Shown here: positions 34,027-47,445 of the stretch, piece after piece
Position numbering within the stretch: the first letter of the stretch is position 1
Layout: each line of letters begins with the position of its first letter
Assembly (NCBI GenBank): GCA_947179155.2
Contig: OX359266.1
Location: 16,756,098 to 16,820,097, forward strand
Reading direction: 5' to 3'
Origin: Hedera helix
Taxonomy: Eukaryota; Streptophyta; Magnoliopsida; Apiales; Araliaceae
Length of the DNA: 64,000 nt
Notes under the pieces: model-generated
What the model was told of the DNA's origin: nothing
Seen by the model: only the letters and a program-made list of their open reading frames with translations
Databases searched by the model: none
Program-made: the position numbers and the translations under genes

Positions 34027-36184
34027 AAACTTATGCGAATTATTAATTATTTGAATTTCATATATGTATGGGTATGTATTTTGAATAATTTATTGGACAT
34101 AATTTGTTGTATAAATTTTATTTTTATATAATGTTTCGGATTAAATAATATTATGAAAGACCGAAACTGGTGATCGATTTTTCGGAAAAGCATGTTTCGG
34201 TTTTGATAATATATATTACCAAAGCTAGCAAAGCCACGTTTTTTGGTATATTTGTATGTTATTATGCTAAAACCGTGTCCCAAAATGAATGTCACAATTG
34301 GTTAAAAAGCAGCATGTTTCGGTTAATTGAATATGAAAAGCAACAATGCACTTTTCGGTTTTGGTAAAACAAAAAGCAACATGCTGGGTAATGATTCAAT
34401 TTGATTATTAATATATGTAATATATATTACTTAGTTTCCTGGAAACCAAATCCTGAATCAAGTTCATATATATATATATATGGCCTGTGACTATTCACCG
34501 AAGGATTCATGAATCTGGGATGACTTTGGTTAATATATTATATATATATACATTTATATATATTAACCGAGTGTCCGGGTATTTTATATATATATATATA
34601 TATACCAACCGATTAAATATATATATTATTAATATATACGATATATTTATAATATATATATATATATTAATTAGCCAAATAGTTTGGTAATTTTATACAA
34701 ATTTTAAAATTTTAAAATTTCAAAATAAAAGAGTTTATTTTGGATAATTTTAAAATAATAAAAATAAATAGTTTATTTTTAAATAATTTTATAATTAAAA
34801 TAAATGGTTTATTTTAAACATGAAATTAGATTTTATGCAACTTTAATTGCCCATTAAATGATACCAATACATATATGAAATGATTTATTTAATTCATGAG
34901 ATGAATATTATTTATTAATATATATGTTGATATATATGATAATAAATGGGATTGATTATGGACTATTGACCAATGTGATTGGATTTAATTTTAATTAAAT
35001 GCATGAATGAATGGGTTTTAATAAATGGGGTCTGCGTACCTCGTCTTTCTAATTTTTCTCATGTATAATTCTATCTCCCTCCTATGTACTTTCCCTTGAC
35101 TGTTGATCAAGGTTTCTATTTATTGTATATAATTTGTAATAGGATTAGTTAGAATTATTTTGAAGAATTGAAGCAAAGAAGCAAGTAGCGCATGAAGACC
35201 CGTTTGTAATGGAGCCCGAATTTAAATGTAATAGTTACATTTAATTTAATTTATTCTTGCACACTAGGTTTGACCATTTGGTTTATTTGGTGGCTCGAAT
35301 AAACCAAACTAGAATAAAAGTCCATAATCAATCCAAGTAGAATATAGTATTCTATATGTGCATGCTTAATATATATTTATTATATATTATCAAACATGCT
35401 TCGCATGTTAATTAATATGACGCGTATTTTATATATATATCTGCATGTGCGCTAAACAAGATGAGACAATTAATATTAATAAACCCCTCATGATGTAGAA
35501 TAAATATTATTTATAAAATGAATTAAATTGTTTAATTCATGAATTAAAGGAGTTTAATTCAATTAAATAAAATTAGAATTGTTCTAATTTATTTATTCTA
35601 TTACTCATAATATTAAGTTGTAACGTTCAAACATATTTATTCAAAATATCGAACGTCGCCTTCTAGTATGATAAAACGATAGAGTATCAAATAGTCAATA
35701 TACGTTTGTTGTGCACACACAAGGCTTATATCGATTATTTGAGATGTTGTTTTATCACATTTGATGCTTATAAAGGAATTGAACATTATTGTTTTGTTGT
35801 GCACATACAAGGGCAGTATTTTTCTCTTCACTTATATGGAAGTGCTAGGTTTGACTTAACTTAGATAATTTTGATTTGGATGTGCACACACATGATCATA
35901 ATAATCTAAGAGGCAAAATACAAAGGAGTTACATGTTGATGTAATTGACAAGGAGTTGTCTACCTATTGAATAAACTATAGTTTGTTGTGCACACACAAG
36001 GCTGTACTTATGTCGATAGGATCTTTTTCTCACTAGCAAATTTTTAACTAAATTTGCCGAACTATATAAAGAGGGTAATATAGTTTAATGAAAATAGTGG
36101 GAGACACCATTTTAAATAAAGACCTAATTTATTTTGGTAATTAATAAAATGAATGCATGTTAATGTTGTTATTAATTCACTTAA
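34027..36184 (+). other. Long leader of copia copy 1 with spaced GTGCAC motifs
   Basis: About 2.1 kb without a long frame. Four GTGCAC sites at 35711, 35799, 35882 and 35988, three of them within TTGT-TGTGCACAC-ACAA type contexts, are matched at equivalent places in copy 2. Elsewhere it is AT-rich with TA tracts. Confidence 0.6.
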
Positions 36185-39100
36185 AGAATATTGTTATGTT
36201 TAATTCACTAACACTACATAGCATAATGTATGCTTACAATTAATCGAACCGAATTGTTCGGATTGATTAAACAAATTTGAGAATAGTTCTCAATGCTGAA
36301 AAGCTAGCAAATGTCCTTAATTTGTCTATCTCTGCAAACGTTGTAGACTAAGTCTCTGAGGAAGATATTGCTATTTTAAATGGCAAGATGATGCAAAGGT
36401 GGCTCAATGTATCATGCTCGCATCCATAAGTATCGAGTTACAGCGTCAACACGAGAACATGGATGCACCTACTATATTGCTGCACATTCAATAGTTGTAT
36501 GATGAGCAAAGTAGGTCAACTAGATATAAGATATCTAAGGAGCTCTTCCGATCTATAATAACCAATGGCACTACAGTAAAAGACACATGTCCTAAAGATG
36601 ATCAATTGGATTGATCAATTAGGACAACAGGTTTTGTCAAGGATGGAGAGTTGAGTCAAGATTCGATCTTGCAGTCACTCACTGACTCTAATTCACAATA
36701 TGTTGTGAACTTCAAACATTAATAAGCTAGAAATCAGTTTAACTGATTTGCTTACTATGTTGAAGACTATTGAGAGTCACTTTCCTTCCTAGAAAAATCA
36801 AGTTTTACTTGTAGATGAATCTTCTAAGCGGAGGAAGATGGCCAAAGGTATTTCTGAGGAGTCAGAAAGAGTAGAAGGAACACTGGAATAAGCTGGGACA
36901 CTGGAAGAACAACTACAAGAGAGTTGTAGTAGTTAAGTAGAAGAAGTTTAGTGAAACTTCAGCTACAGATATAGATTTGTTCATAATGAAATAGAACTTT
37001 CTATAAGTCAAGTTCTACTTAGGTATTAGATACCGAATGGTGGTCTCACATATGTAAGTCGTTGTAGAGACTAAGCAGAAGTAGAAAGCTAAATAAATGA
37101 TAAGTAATCATGTGCTGGGAAATGAAGTAAAGGTTGCTGCATTTGCCATGTGAACTTATAATTTAGCACTGCCTACGGGCAAGCCTATTAAGTTAGTAAG
37201 TTGTTACTATGTTCCAGTTCTTAGAAACATTATTTCAGTTCCATGTGATGACAAGGAATATTTTTTGACATTATAATAATGAACAACCGTTGTTCTGTTT
37301 ATAATGATAATGTTTTATTTAGAACGAACTTGTTGATTACTTAATAGATTTTGTATACTTGACTTATATGAAAAATATTCCAATTTGAACAAACTAAAAG
37401 CAAATAGATGATATGAATCATACCTTCATGCAATACTGTTAACTCGGTCATGCTAATGAAACAAGACTAAAACAAGTTGTATAAAGATAGGCTTTTAGAG
37501 CTTTTGATTATGAATCAAATACAACTTGTGAATCTTGTATCATGGATAATATGACTAAATCTCCATTTAGTGGACATGGAGAGCGAGTTACGGAATTATT
37601 AGAGATGGTACACACAGTGGTGTGTGACCTATGACAACAAATGCAAGAGGAGGGTATTCATTCATTACTTTCACTAATGATTCTAGATTTGGATATATGT
37701 ATTTAATGAAATACAAATCCAATTCGTTTGAAACATTCAAAGAATTCAAAAGTGAAATATAGAAACTAAATGCCAAAAGTATTAAAGTTCTTCGATTAGA
37801 TCGAGAAGGGAATACTTAAAGCAATAAGTTTCTAGATCATCTCAAGCGAAATGGTATTCTCATAGAATGGACATGGTGATGATCCATAATGAGTATTACC
37901 GATCTTCCAGTATCCTTCTAGGGTTATGCTCTAGAAACGATCGCATATCTACTAAATAAGATACCTTCAAATTTCGTCCCCAAGACTTCATATGAGTTAT
38001 GGATAGGGAGGAAACCAAGTCTTAAGCATGTTAGGATTTGAATTGTTCAGCTTATGTCAAAAGGTTTGACATAGATAAGCCAGGGACATGATCTGATAAG
38101 TGTAAACTTGTGGGATATCCTAAAGAAAGTTTAGGGTATCACTTCTATAATCCGACTAACTAAAAGGTGTTTGTTTGAAACACGCTGCCTTATAGGAAAA
38201 TGAGTTTTTCCTTAAAGGGTTAGTGGGAGTAAAATAGATCTTGAAGAAGTTTAAGAACCACAAAACACTACAGATAAAATGAAGGAATCTGTACAAGTAG
38301 ATAAACCTATTGTACCACAACCAAGTCGTAAATCTGGTTTAGTACCGAAAATACCTAAAGGGTATGGATTCATCATAGATGATGATGATAAGGTACGCAT
38401 CATAGTGGATGATGATCCAGATATATACGATGAGGTATGAGTATTAGATACTTAAGAGAAATGGTCGATGACCATAAAATCCGAAATGGGTCTTTGAGAA
38501 AGATTAAAGCAGATGGCTAGGTGTAGACCTATAAGACCTAACTAGTGGTAAAAAGATTTCAAACAAGGTCAATGAGTTGACTAAGATGAAATTTTTCGCT
38601 AGTGAAAATGCATATATCCATTCGGATTTTACTTGCAGTTGCAGCTTACTATACAAAAGGGTGTATGTATGATACAACCAAGAGAATTTGTCTCCATATA
38701 GATGGAACAAATCAAGTATGTAAGTTACAACGATCCAATTATGAATTGAAGCAAGTTTGTCGAAGATGGAACATCCGTTTTGATAAGACAATCAAAAGAG
38801 TTTGATTTTATCAAAGACAAGGATGAACCAAGTATGTACAAAGGTTAGTGGGAGCACTGTGACATTCCTAGTATTATATGTTGATATAATATCAATAAGG
38901 AATGACATACCGATGCTACAATCAGTAAAAGATGTGGTTGTCTAAAACTTCTCCATTAAGGACTTGGGAGAAGCGTCCTAACATTCTATTTAGGATAAAG
39001 GTCTATAGAGATAGATCATAAAGGATGCTCGGCTTAACCCAAGGGACGTACATTGATTCGTTGAAATGTACTAGACTTGATATTGCTTATGTATAATAAG

Positions 39101-39620
39101 CAGATATCAGTTCAATTTTGGAGAAGAATATTAGAAAAGAGTTTCTAATGATGGGTCTGATATAAAACTAGAGGGTTTAACAAACTCAAGTTTGTTCAGA
39201 CTAACCAAGATAACAACATATCCGTTTCAGGTAATATGATTACCATCAACGGTGCTGCAGTGAGTTGGAAAAGTTCCAAACAGCAAATAGTTGCTGATTT
39301 AGTGACAAAGACATAGTAAATAACTATAAGTGAAGCTGCAAAGGTGATTGTTTGGTTAAACAAGTTCATTACAGAACTTATAATGGTTCCTAACATTAAA
39401 GGAGTTTAATTCGCCAAGGAACCTAGGTCTCATCTGAAATCCAAACATGTGTTGCGGCGCTTTTATATGATTAGATGAATCATTGAAAAGGAGACGACAC
39501 CATAAAGATGGTAGACTCTTAGAACAACATTACAGATCAATTAACTAAAGCATTTACTAAGCAATTTGTACGCCACTTAGAGAAGAATGGTATGGGGATA
39601 CCAAAGGGTGATTGGCTTTA
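36185..39620 (+). pseudogene. Decayed copia gag-pol (copy 1)
   Basis: Homology appears in pieces across several frames. Gag (36230-36900): ASISIELQRQHENMDAPT, then a Lys/Arg-rich tail near 36820; the zinc knuckle is lost. Protease: VLDTEWWSHIC near 37023, with DTG changed to DTE. Integrase: CIMDNMTKSPFSGHGERVTE near 37540. RT: VCKLQRSNYELKQVCRRWNI near 38720 (the 67-codon frame 38602-38805), and the palm motif near 38875 reads YVDI instead of YVDD. RNase H: NGAAVSWKSSKQQIVADL near 39250. Several blocks between integrase and RT are missing compared with complete copia polyproteins. Both catalytic motifs visible are lost, so it cannot code for its own transposition. Confidence 0.85.
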
Positions 39621-39624
39621 GTGC

Positions 39625-39635
39625 AAGTGGGAGAT
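39625..39635 (+). promoter_or_regulatory. Polypurine tract of copia copy 1
   Basis: AAGTGGGAGAT immediately before the 3' LTR, the usual copia form. Confidence 0.85.
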
Positions 39636-41618
39636 TGAAAGTAATATGCCCTCAAGCCAATCACATTTGATATGATAAGCATATACTTTGTAATCTTGTT
39701 CATTTATTAATAAAAGTATCAATGCATTTCTTTATTCATGATTAATTACTTGAATTAATCAAATGGATAAACCCATAGTTTTCGAGCAATGCTTTTAGAA
39801 TCATGATGAGGATCATGCTAATGAGATCTAAATTCAAGATAGCTCAAAACTAAAATTGTTCCTAATCGTTGGATCACTAAAAAGGGGATTAGTAGATCCG
39901 GATAGATTGGTGCATACTATGCTTGCTCTTATGAAGAGGATGATTGATCTCATAATCATTTGTGTAGAGACACTAAAGCAAGTATGTAGGTGCTTATTAG
40001 AGAATAAGTTCACTGAACGTGACTCGCTCAAGGAACACCTAATGGAGTTTTACTCGTCTGTCAATAGGAGTTCCTTATGTGATAGTCGTACAAGTGATCC
40101 TTAGACTTGAGATCATTTTAGTATCTTGTGTGTACTAAGTTATACTTTGACATATTCCTTAAGACCTATTGGTATATCAAAGGATGTGCTTGGGTATAAT
40201 AAGGTACACATGGAGATAGATGAATGGTCAACAAAGGATCTACCACTTCCAGTAAAGGGAGAGAATGTCCTATGCGATTCAATAAGTGACAACTCAGAAA
40301 TCCCTGGCCAGGGTTGAATGGAATTAGAAAGGAGTTTCTAATTTACATTAACTAGAGTTGTGTATTTGTGAATTGAAATGCATATAATCAAATAAATAAG
40401 ACTTGACAGAAATTTCGTGTCTTATATTTGATTGGGACATTATGTGGTAGAAGGATTGAATTGTACGGTAACTATTTGCTGAAAGGTTCTTTTACGATTA
40501 AATGTTGAAATCTTTATTATCTGGAAAGTCTACTAATCGCTAAGGAGGCTTACCCTTATTGTGGAATAATTATTTATTATGAATTAAAGAGTTAATTCGT
40601 AATAAATAAATTAGAATTGTTATAATTTATTTATTATACAACTGGTTTAATATGGAGAACCTAAAGGGTCACACCGTAAAAGAGTAATATTTATTTTAGA
40701 AGTGGATGGCATAATCGCAATAATAAATTAAGTATATTTAATTTATACTATGGTGATAGAATAAATTAAATAGCTTAATATTTATAATTTAGTATTTTAG
40801 AAATACTAATTATAAATTAATAAGAGGAGTCTTATTATTATTATTATTATTACTATTATTATTATTACTACTAGTATTATTATTTAGTTCCTAAATGGTT
40901 TAGGAATTAATTAATAAGTAGTAATATTATTATTAAATAATTAAGTTCCTAAATAGTTTTGGAATTATAATTATAATAATAATTAATTAAGTTACTAAAT
41001 GGTTTAGTAATTAATTAATAAGAAGTACTCTCATTATTATATAATTAAGTTCCTAAATGGTTTATGAATTGTAATTAATTAATTTAGTTCCTAATTAAAT
41101 TGGGAATTAAATTAAAACCCTAATCCTAAATAGTTTAGGAGGGTTGACTAGATCTATAAATAAGAGGAGTCTTATCATAGATCAAGGTTACACACTCTTT
41201 CATTAGGAGAGAGAGAGTACTCCATAATTCTCTAGATCTAAGAGTTAGAGAGAGAGAGAGAGAGAATTAGGGCTAGCCACCCATGGTTTAGAGAAACCAA
41301 GATCCACTCCTTTAATTCATAGATCTCTTGGTGGATCACCTCTAGAGGCTCAACACTTGGGGATCTAACATTGATCTGTTGAATCTAATCGGTGAATTTG
41401 AAGAAGAACGTGATGGATCAAAGGGAGATGAACTTGTACCCGTGGAAGCTTGGTTCTACAAAGGTATAAATTCATTTATCCTTATTCAATTAATAATAGT
41501 CGCATAAGAAAGATCCGGGTTATTGGTTTGTACAAAAAATTTTAAAATCTGATTTTTATTGCTTCCGTTGCGCTTATATAATTTGATTATATGTATGCCA
41601 TATTTTTGCAAACCAACA
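39636..41618 (+). repeat. 3' LTR of copia copy 1
   Basis: Collinear with 32036-34012; by-eye differences are mostly single bases and a longer (GA)n tract near 41245. TATA box at 41155-41162. Ends CCAACA followed by TGTGG. Confidence 0.95.
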
Positions 41619-43495
41619 TGTGGTTAGTGGAGTTTTATACTTATATTATCTATAACTATTCACTGTTCAAGAGAGCTTCCTTATATTAGCTCTCCCCCAT
41701 TTCATTAGTCATTTTACTAGGTGTAGAGATTGAGAGAGATTGAGAGAAAAGTTGAGAAAAAGAATAGTTTTCAAGATAAAGTTATAAGTATGGTGAGTTT
41801 GAATAGTGAAGTTCATCTAGGCAAATAAGGTGGATCATCCAAGCCTTGTAAGATTCTTAGCTAGAAGGAAAAAAAGCCATTGAAATGTTTAAAAGTTCTT
41901 TAAACCCTAGTTTTGATTAACTTTGTATATGTTTGTGTTTGTTTGGAAATGTTTGTCATGGGAGCTTTATGTGGTTTGTGGTGGATCATGGTGGATCTAA
42001 GATACAAGGATGGAGTTTTGATGGTGATATATGGTTGTGTATTTGTGATGAAATCAATGATTGTGCCTAAAAAGTTATGAAACCATGAAATGGTAGATTA
42101 ATTTTTTGAAACCCTAGATTTGCTAGCCATATTTTTCAAAAGAAAGATTTTACTATAAAGGTATATTTTCAAAGATCTGTAGGAGTAGTATGAAGGTCTC
42201 TAAGTTATGTGCATGATCTATTTTGGTACAAATGAAAAGGGAACATAAATGAGCTCATAAGGATTTTATGAGTAAACTATGTTAAGTTTTGATGAAAACC
42301 TTAAATAATATTTTTTCTAAAGTCTTGGTAGTCAAATGGTTCAATATGTGTTTAATGCATGAAATTATGTGTTTATGTGGTTAAGGTGTCAAGTATTGAT
42401 ACACATGAGTTTTGTTGTAAACCATGAATTATTTTGTAAAAACCTTAAGTGGAATAGTTTTCAAAAGTTAAAGTGTTCTAGGTGTTGATCTTGTGATTAA
42501 TTCTTGTAATACTTGTATATGTGAGGTTATATGAGTTAGGTTGATGTTATATGTAAATCGATCGGTAAAACACATTTTTACAAAGATCATAACGATCTAT
42601 ATAACGTAAATCGTGTTTTTAAAAAATCGAACGAAATTGAAACCCTAAGTGTTTTAATGATGTTTAAAAAGTGTAAAGTGTTAAAGATGTTAAGACATGA
42701 TCATATGACACTAAAAAATGATAAAGTTGGACAAAAAATTATTTTTTTGAGTTCTAATGGGTTGGCGCAGCCGCGCCAACCTTAGTGTAAAAACCCGGCG
42801 TGGCTGTGCCGAGTCATTTTTAAGGAATCTGTTGGGTTGGCGCGGCCGTGCTGACCCTAGTTCAAAATACAACGCGGTTGCACTAGGTCAGGTCAGTTGG
42901 TTGGGTTTGTTTGGGTCGAGTCAGGTAAAGTAAGGTCGGATCCATATTAGGTCAGATCAATCGGGTCATACCAAGTCGGGTCGGGTTGGATCCATATAGG
43001 ATCGAATTAATATTAGGTCGGATCAATCGGGTCAGTCAGATAGGGTTAACTGGTTTGGTCAGACCTGATTAACTAGGTTGGTGTTTCAAAGATAAAACTT
43101 AATACTTTGAAATCCCAAATAAAATGTGTAGACATTATAAAGAGTCTGATATATTAAAGGATGTTCAAAGATGATTATGTGATTAGTTTAAACCTATGTG
43201 TAGGGTTCGTAAGTGACTAACTGATAGACTAACTTATTAAATATAGGTCGACAAAAGAGACAAGTTTTTTAACTGAGCTTGTTCTTAAATTCATAAATTA
43301 TAAATGTATGCCATATTTGCACGTAAGTGCTTCGAAAAGAATGTTTAACTTTTGAACTGTTTTACAATGTAAGTCTATGCCATTTGTTTCGGTTAGACCT
43401 TTGAGATAAGTTATTGAATTCATGATAATTCTTTAAAGCTAATCCAATCCAAATTGTTTGGTGTAGAATCCTATGTTAAAAGCTGAGAATGAACA
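41619..43495 (+). repeat. Chromovirus 3' LTR, segment 2, with GC-rich hairpins
   Basis: Continues the LTR after the copia element. A GC-rich patch (42755-42895) contains a perfect hairpin GGTTGGCGC/AGCC/GCGCCAACC at 42760-42781 and two or three degraded copies. Bases 42898-43080 repeat GGTC(G/A)GATC(C/A)ATATTAGG-like phrases. No protein frame is convincing. Confidence 0.6.
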
Positions 43496-46253
43496 AGTGA
43501 TACCCCGAATATTTATGAACCTAGTAAATATGAGTTTTAAATGATCGATGTGAAGATAATGTATGATGACCCTTATATAAGGGAATTTAAGAAGAGATAT
43601 TAAAATAAAGATAAGGTGAAGAAGTAAAAACCTAGATTTAAAAGAGAGGAATATGTAGAGAATTAATTAAATTTTATCTGATTTATGTGAATATATATGT
43701 TATAACATGTGAAGAGAAATAGAGACTTTTGATTAAATGACTCTAAGGAGGATATGCATAGAGGTTAGTAGATCAGTCATGAAAGCAGGGTATTTCAGTA
43801 ACCCGATAGCCGAATAAATTACAAGTTAGATATATTAAATAATAAAGTTGTTGAAAAGTGAGAAATGAGAGGATAACAAATGAAAAACGAGTAATGAGAA
43901 TGAAAATTTCTTAATGAAGAGATTTCACATAGTTAAAAATGTATGGAGTAATATATGAATACATGTATTCCTATATGTATTAATGCAAGTTAATAAATTA
44001 AGATTTTAAGAAATGACAAATGGTCAAATAGTCAAAAAGTATAACTAAATGAAAGAAAAGAAAGTCGAAAAATTCGAATTTTAAGTAAAAGAATTTTGAG
44101 ACGCAGACTGCATAATTGAGTCCGGAACATCGAATTTAATAAACTGAAACAGTAAGCACAATTTGGTGTCAGGGTTAACTTTTTGGTCAAAGTCAACCGT
44201 TTGACTTATTATGATAAAAAGGAAAACTTTAGGTTTGAAGTTGAAATTTGAAAAATGGACGTCACCGTTACGACGAGAACTTCTAATTTAGTAAGTAGAG
44301 ACTATAAACACAATTGACTATAAACTTCGAATTTAGTAAGTAGAGACTATAAACTTCGAATTTTGAATTTGGTCAAAGTCCACGATTGACTTTTTATGAT
44401 GAAATGTCAAAAATAGAGTTCAGAGATGAATTTGGCAAAATGGATGTCACCATGATGTCGGGGATGTCAAAATTAGTAAGAATCGACTATAATAAATCAA
44501 AATTTAATTTTTCGATTTCAAAGGTCAAAGATTGGGTCAAATAATTAATGGTGGGAATAGAACACCTATGATAAAGTGGATTGATGAAACTATTTGGTGG
44601 GATAAGATTATGTGAGAATGAAAAGTAAATAGAATTACAGTGTTACGACCATAGTGATCCCGTGGAAGGAATCCTGAAATAAAGAAAAGAAATCTAAAAA
44701 TTAAGAAAATCATGTAAAGTGTTATTAATGAATGGAATGAAAGCTAAGAGGAATGATTAATTAAAATTAATCATGCGAAATATTATTCAAGTTATGTTAA
44801 TAAAGTTTGAATATTGGTCTGGAATGGCAACAATAGAGATTTTAATTAATTAAAATAATTATATGAAAGCTTATATTATTAATTAACAAAGTTTAAATGG
44901 TTGGCATTGTGATGTCAGATTAAGGAATTTGAATTAATTAAGTATTTAACTTAATTAAGAGGATATAAAGGAAAATTCAATAAATGAATTTAAAGTTATT
45001 CAAAAATAAGAATTCTAGCAAATTAATTTAAATTAGTAGGGCTAAGTAAGAAAGAATGATTATAATTAGTTCTAATTAAAGAAAAGTTAATTAAAGCTTG
45101 GGTTATAAAATAACCAAATTAATGGGTAAGTCTTATTTGGCTTTATGAGGGGCCAATTAAAATTTATGGGAATTAAGCCTCAAGGAAATGAAAATAAAAT
45201 AATTAAATAGTGAAGTAGTTCATGTATTATGAAAAATATATTATGCAAGTATGGAAATATTAATTTCCATAATTTAATGTGGATATGGTTATTATTTAAA
45301 CATATTTGGGTTAATTGAAGAAAATTATGATACATATAAGAATATGTATAATTAGATGTATTGGAGGTATAATGCGTATGTGTATACATGTAGTGATGAA
45401 TTTATACAAGTATACAATTTAAAAGAAATTTCAGCCTAAGCTTTATAAATTGCTTCAGCACAAAATACGAAACAATTTCTCCAGCGTATAAATGGTTAAG
45501 AGTTCACGTTCTCATTATCTTTGGTAAAATCAAGTCCACCACAGATACATTCATAAACCGCTTTACCGTAGTTTTTAGCAGATAACTCCAATTTAGGTTT
45601 AATAGTACATCCCAACAGGGGACGACCATACTTGTTTAATTTATCTCTCTCAACTTAAAAGAAAAAAATAAGGAAAAGAATGGTGGGGCCAAATTGTTGA
45701 AATTTGTGGAAAATGACTACTTTACTCTCTATGAGATAATTAATGACCAATGTATCCCTAGAATGGTGAAATGACTACATTATCCTTAAAAAAATGGTAA
45801 TGACCAAAAAGCCCCCGAGGAAGTTGCTAGGAAGTTCTCTAGTAATGAAAAAATGACCAAATTACTCTTAGAGAATCTTATTAATGACTCATATGTCCCA
45901 ATAATAGTTAATAACCAATGGGTAAGAACATATAATAACCAATATGTAACAACTAATAGATAATGGTTAATAACCAAGTTTTGCGAAATAACTATTTTCC
46001 CCCTAAAAGAAGATTGCTAGTAACTAAAATACTCTTGAGGAAGCTTCTTATTATTAGTGAATGAACTAAATTATCCCTCACTAGTAATGGTTAATGACTA
46101 TTATAGCCTAATGATGGAAAGACCATTTTGTCCTTAAAGAAATTATGATGTGACCATTTTACCATCAAGGGAATTCTGGAGATTGTGTAAAGGACCAAAT
46201 TGCCCTTGCCTAGTCATGGTTAATGACTATTTTGCCCATGGCGTTTACTTTTC

Positions 46254-46261
46254 TATAAATA
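46254..46261 (+). promoter_or_regulatory. TATA box of LTR B
   Basis: TTTTC TATAAATA GAGCAACTTGG, in a context usual for LTR promoters, followed by a purine-rich stretch with GAGAGAGAAAGAG about 50 bases downstream. Confidence 0.6.
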
Positions 46262-46473
46262 GAGCAACTTGGAAGCATTTTTGAAACTTTAGCAAATTAG
46301 AGCATTTTACTAGAGAGAGAAAGAGTTTGAAAGGAAGAAAATGGAAAACCTAGGGGAGACCATATTTGGGTGAAGCTAGCATGGAGTAGATGATGATTTA
46401 ACACCTTCTAGCAAGCCATGAGAAGGAAGAAATCCACAAAGGTATATGATCTAAATATTTGAACTAGTTTTAC

Positions 46474-46475
<2 letters not shown>

Positions 46476-46507
<32 letters not shown>
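46476..46507. repeat. (TG)n microsatellite in LTR B
   Basis: About 16 units. Confidence 0.95.
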
Positions 46508-46508
<1 letters not shown>

Positions 46509-47344
46509 CATATGTGAAAATATTTATTGTGGGAGGATTCAGGTGGAACAAGGATGGCTATAAGTTAGTGTATAGGAGTTATCAGGCTTTTGTGTTGTGT
46601 AATGAACCATATTAGGTCAAGACTTAAGCTAATTTAGAGAATGCACATGAGGTGTTTAATAAAATGCCTCAAAGAGCTATTTTTGTTAAACTTTGGATTT
46701 CAGGTACTTACTAAGAGTGACTCACATGTACATGTATAATTGATATTTTTCAAACTATTTAGAGTTTACAAAGCCTAGAATGAAGGGTGTTGTTATATAA
46801 AACCATTTTTTAAAACCTTTGTGTTCTAAATAAGGATGTTTAAATATGAAATTTGGTCATTTTGGTTGTTTTTAAAAACCATAAGTTGTATGTAAAATAT
46901 TTAAAAGTTTTAAAGTTGTTTGAAATGGATCGGAAGAGAAATGAGTTAAAATGGACTTATAGTGATTTTTCTAATAAAGCTATGTTATGTTGGAAAACCT
47001 TGAATTGAAGACCATTATTTTGGTTAAAAATATTTTGGAAATGATTATGGCTTTTGGATTTGATAAGTTATTAATCCAACAAGTCATGGTATGTTTTTAA
47101 GCTCAATATGAGTTTTAATAATCAAGTTATGATACATCGAAACAAGAACGAGGAAAACTAATTTTAAATTATCCTTATAAGCAATTTTGAGTCCATTTTC
47201 GATTAGAATTTGGAATTTTGATATGAAGTAAAGTTATAGAGGGGGAGAGTCGAATGAAAATAGACTCAAGAATCACCCAAAAAGTTTAAGAAATGATGGA
47301 GTCATGCCTATTTTTCTGAAGGAGGGCTGTTCAGCCAAAATTCT

Positions 47345-47445
47345 ATCACAGTGGCCTGCCCCGCACCACACTATTAAGCTTAGGAGGGCCCACCCCGCGC
47401 CACTATTAAGCTTAGGAGGGCCCGGCCCGCGCTCGTACAGCAGCC
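47345..47445. repeat. GC-rich direct repeats in LTR B
   Basis: ACTATTAAGCTTAGGAGGGC followed by CCACCCCGCGCC occurs about twice in tandem with a third partial copy. It is a GC-rich island in AT-rich LTR sequence. Confidence 0.75.

Larger units (their letters stand above)
32036..41618 (+). mobile_element. Complete Ty1/copia element, copy 1 (9583 bp)
   Basis: LTRs 32036-34012 (1977 bp) and 39636-41618 (1983 bp) differ at few sites. Target duplication TGTGG at 32031-32035 and 41619-41623 is perfect. PBS (tRNA-Met) at 34014, PPT at 39625, a long 2.1-kb leader, then a heavily decayed gag-pol. It lies in the chromovirus LTR. Confidence 0.95.

Noticed and set aside
42898..43080. GGTC-rich stretch as a telomere-like or rDNA sequence
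   Set aside because: The phrases are irregular, do not match the plant telomere repeat TTTAGGG, and lie within LTR sequence.
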